DNA from: Ursus arctos
Taxonomy: Eukaryota > Chordata > Mammalia > Carnivora > Ursidae
DNA length: 64,000 nucleotides
Reading direction: 5' to 3'
NCBI RefSeq assembly: GCF_023065955.2
Contig: NW_026623008.1
Span: 12,244,501 to 12,308,500 of the forward strand
Shown here: in pieces, positions 61,373 through 64,000 of the stretch
Layout of the letters: every line of letters begins with the position of its first letter
Position numbering within the stretch: the stretch's first letter is position 1
The notes under the pieces: generated by a model
Told to the model about the DNA's origin: nothing
What the model saw: the letters and a program-made list of their open reading frames with translations, nothing else
The model's database searches: none
Program-made: the position numbers and the translations under genes

Positions 61373-62050
61373 ATTCTAAAACAAGCAAAACCCCGTACTC
61401 ACTAATACCGTAAATTTCATTTCAACTTAAAAATAAAGTTATAAGACAAGTTAACAAGCTGTTAAATAAAATATGTTCCGTCCTCCTGTCTCAGAAATCT
61501 ACCTTGATAAAGATCAAATCTACAAGATACCAAGATCACCGAATTTAATTATTACCACACATTTCAGTATTCTGTTAATAAGCCAGAAATATTTGGGTGA
61601 GTAATGAAGTCATCCATAATTCATAAATTACATATTTATTCCACAAAACTGACTTTCCTTGTCTCTAATTCGGTAAAATAACTAAATTTTGTTGTAATCA
61701 AGGCTTTCCCATAATTTGGGTCCTATTGATAGCAGTGAGATAAAAGATGAAAAAAATAAAACATAATTATGTACAAAGTATACTAAATTAAACTTTTATG
61801 AACTATAAATTAAATATAAAAAAATAAAAAGAATTTCTTAAGCTTTCAGAAGTTTTTCATCTAAAATTCAAAATCAGCTGCAAACATTACGAGGCAAAGT
61901 GTACATCAATAAAATTTTTAAATGCAAAGTTATTTGAAGCTGGGATGTGCCTGCCCTTTGAAAACAGAATTCTGGCATTCCCTGTCCGTCTAGTTGGCAA
62001 TATAAATAATTACTGCTAGATCCAGGCACATACAAATGTTAAGGGCATGT
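61373..62050. other. AT-rich block, no gene
   Basis: About 670 bp of strongly AT-rich sequence directly after the L1 poly-A ('aaataaaacataattatgta', 'ataaattaaatataaaaaaa'). No repeat family recognised, no frame. It continues the context seen just before the L1, so it is the pre-insertion locus and not an L1 3' transduction. Confidence 0.5.
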
Positions 62051-62447
62051 GACTTGTTCAACGTTTCACATGTCCCTGAGCTGCCCCATGAGGAGCTGGG
62101 AATGCTGTCCTGGTCCGGCTAATTCATGAGCGCCTCTACTCCCACAAATGGGAGCCTGCAGGAAGCAAGGACACGTTCCTTCATTCTGCAGGAATCTCTT
62201 GCATGGGGGCTGGGAGGAAGGTCTGAGACAGTGGTTAATTTGCCTTTCCTCTTCGCAAAGTACCTCTGCTGCCCTGTGCCTCCTGCAGCCCAAAGCTGGG
62301 TCCTTCTGAGCCCCAACTTTTGCACTCAGGTGGCCTCTTGTTTCTGTGACGTTGAGCAGGAGTTTTTGCACAAGCTTCTTGTCTGGGGCCTGAAGGGTGT
62401 TAGTCATGAGAGTGGATGTTGGGTTGTGTGGCCGAGTGACCGTGGAT
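62051..62447. other. No gene or recognised repeat
   Basis: Frames of 149 codons on both strands (62066-62515 and 62126-62575) run through the TG-rich tract and are not credible genes. Confidence 0.4.
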
Positions 62448-62518
62448 ATGTGTGTGTGTGCATGCACGCACGTGTGCATGTGTGTCCATTTGTGTGTGCA
62501 TGTGTGTGTGCACACATA
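62448..62518. repeat. Alternating TG/CA-rich tract
   Basis: 'tatgtgtgtgtgtgcatgca' and 'cgcacgtgtgcatgtgtgtc' keep purine-pyrimidine alternation for most of 70 bp, like the larger tract at 16.4 kb. Confidence 0.92.
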
Positions 62519-62559
62519 CTCTTTGGGGGTGCAGTCCGGGGTCCACGGCAGTGTTCAAG

Positions 62560-62642
62560 GAAGGTATGCAGCTAGCAAGGAGTGGAGGGGTTCGCATTCG
62601 AACCCAGGCTGTCTGACCTGATCTGACCCACGCTGCCTCTGG
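62560..62642 (-). mobile_element. MIR fragment
   Basis: 'gcagctagcaaggagtggag' then 'cattcgaacccaggctgtct' and 'ctgacccacgctgcctctgg' are the MIR head complement. Confidence 0.72.
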
Positions 62643-63482
62643 ATTTCATTAACTTGACTCTTACCCTGGTTAGCTGATATTTTATGTTGGAGTTTTATTA
62701 CTTACGTTCATCAGTGGAATGTGCTTATGATTTCCCTTGCTTATAGGATCCTTACTCAGTTGTGGAATTCAGATTATACTAAGTTCGTAAAATGAAATCC
62801 GTGCTTTCCTTTTTCCCTCTATTCTGTAATTGAGGGATGACCCATTTGGTAGCGCTCACCTCTGTGCTCACCTGGGGTTATGGCCCCTTGAGGGGTATCT
62901 TGGATTACCATTTCAATTTATTTGATGGCTTGGTCTGCTCAACTTTTTTGTTTATTCTTTTACCAATATTGGCATTTTCTATTTTTCTGGAAGCTTCTGT
63001 TGGTTTTCAAATTTGTGACCCGCCCGGGGCATGTGGGACACAAGTATGGTCCCCTGGCCTCCCCTGTGAGTGGTACCCCAGTCTTGTCATCCAGGTTGGG
63101 GCTTCTCCAAGGGGCCCAGCTACCACCAGCTCCTGATAGCTTCTCCTGGTTTCAGCATCAACGTCAGTCTTCTTCTGTGGCGGGGCCTGGAAGAGGGTGG
63201 CTCGCCTGGGCTTGGGAGCCATGGCTCAGCAGCCAGGGTTAGTCCTTGATCTTGTCAGGTCTGTGTTCAGTTACTATGTCACATGGGGCCTCTAGGTGCC
63301 TGGAAGTGGGTGGACAGAGTCTACACCACATCAGGAAAGTGTTTTTCAGATGGTGAGTGATGCCCGTTAGTGATGATGTCTTCTCAGGGTGTGAGCAGGG
63401 AACAGTGTGTGCTGCATCATTGTTCCCGAATTCAGTTGCTGGGCCCAGTTGAAGGTCCCTGTGATTTTAGAGATGCCCAAAG
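62643..63482. other. No assigned repeat; one Kozak-type frame
   Basis: AT-rich to 63000, then GC-richer. The minus-strand frame 63007-63222 is described separately. No repeat family is recognised. Confidence 0.4.
63007..63222 (-). other. 71-codon frame with good Kozak context, unidentified
   Basis: The ATG lies in 'gagccatgg', a strong Kozak context. The N-terminal half is basic (MAPKPRRATLF, then PPQKKTDVDAETRRSYQEL) with a short helix-like stretch, and then becomes proline/glycine-rich before its stop. It does not match a protein I can name. It could be a fragment of a processed pseudogene or exon, or a chance frame. No introns, poly-A or target duplication were found. Confidence 0.15.
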
Positions 63483-63484
63483 CA

Positions 63485-63682
63485 AAGATTTTAAAGCCAA
63501 CGAGACTTGTGTTCAAATTCCAGCTTCGCCAGACTCCAGCCGTATGCTGTTGGGCAATTTTTCTGGACCTCCGTTTTCTTATCTATAAATTGGAAAATTG
63601 GGTATAATACTTACCTCATAGGGTATGTGTCAGGCCTAGGTGAAATGATACAGCATAAGAACTCTGTGTCAGTCAGGAATCT
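63485..63682 (+). mobile_element. MIR, nearly full length
   Basis: 'ttgtgttcaaattccagctt' (B box), 'tgttgggcaatttttctgga', 'ccgttttcttatctataaat' and 'cctcatagggtatgtgtcag' occur in order. Confidence 0.85.
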
Positions 63683-64000
63683 AACCTACCCAAACTGGCT
63701 CAAATGAAACAAGGAAATTGATTGGCTCCAAGAACTGAAAACCCTAGAGGGAACCTGGCTTCAGGAGCAGTTTGATCCAGAAGCTCATGATGTTGCCCCT
63801 GGCCCCATTTTTCTGGGACATTCTTGGCTCTGCCCCTTTCTCTGGGCCCACTTTAACCTCAAGGGGTAGCCGTGTCACAGTAAGGACTGTGAGAGTTTCA
63901 GATCTGACATGTGATGCTAAACGGGAGAAAATGGCTCTTGGGGGCGGCCCTCTGTGATAAGAGAAAAAGGTTCTTTCCCTAAGCCCTGAGCTGATATCTC
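63683..64000. mobile_element. Ancient interspersed repeat, unassigned, cut by window edge
   Basis: 'acaaggaaattgattggctc' and 'gaaccctggcttcaggagc'-type phrases match a mammal-wide repeat seen in many introns. Family and strand are uncertain. Confidence 0.35.

Noticed and set aside
61372..62050. Possible L1 3' transduction
   Set aside because: The likely target duplication 'attctaaa' sits immediately after the A-rich L1 end, so the following AT-rich block is the original locus and not carried sequence.

Overview
This is a stretch of mammalian nuclear DNA, almost certainly from an arctoid carnivore and most likely a bear. The diagnosis rests on at least 14 tRNA-Lys-derived carnivore SINEs (SINEC). 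Several belong to the subfamily whose body reads 'gccagcgagagagggaac' and whose head gives 'ccacccaggcgcccc' on the + strand, which I associate with bears and their close relatives. A carnivore-type L1 3' end near 61.3 kb agrees. The species call comes from family memory, not from a search.

I find no convincing protein-coding exon, tRNA, rRNA, snoRNA or miRNA gene. The open reading frames are short, lack codon structure and mostly coincide with SINE, L2, MIR, (TG)n or VNTR sequence. The window reads as intergenic or deep-intronic DNA: GC-rich for its first 59 kb, then clearly AT-rich from about 59 to 62 kb.

Layout. 0-9 kb: many MIR and L2 relics, two MER5A-like hAT copies, one young SINEC and two (TG)n tracts. 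9-20 kb: hAT, MaLR-like, Tigger-like and MIR relics, a long alternating purine-pyrimidine tract (16.4-16.6 kb) and a small minisatellite (17.0 kb). 20.25-25.02 kb: the main structure, an internally deleted ERVL-class provirus with two LTRs, a Leu-type primer-binding site, a polypurine stretch and two SINEs inside it, inserted into an old antisense L1. The LTRs are nearly identical at their 5' ends but carry very different numbers of a G-rich tandem repeat. 25-47 kb: MIR, L2 and SINEs with several repeat-free stretches that look like regulatory candidates (29.5, 33.2-33.4, 37.7, 44.1 kb) and a 12-bp minisatellite (45.4 kb). 47-59 kb: a run of young SINEs with clean target-site duplications, a short CpG island with an AT-rich motif cluster (52.2-52.5 kb), and MIR, L2 and L1 relics. 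59-64 kb: antisense L1/HAL1-like sequence, then a 5'-truncated carnivore L1 whose 3' UTR contains four tandem 82-bp units, an AT-rich block, and more MIR.

Conventions. MIR + orientation is the strand carrying the tRNA-like 'ggttcaaatcc' box followed by '...ctcagtttcctcatctgtaaaatggg'; the complement reads '...gaggcccagagaggt...gtcacacagctag'. L2 calls rest on its 3' end ('gtgagctcc...cagggac...cctggcacatagtaggtgctcaataaat') or the complement. Ends of ancient repeats are approximate (about 20 bp); ends of SINEs with target-site duplications are close to exact. All family names come from recalled consensus patterns.
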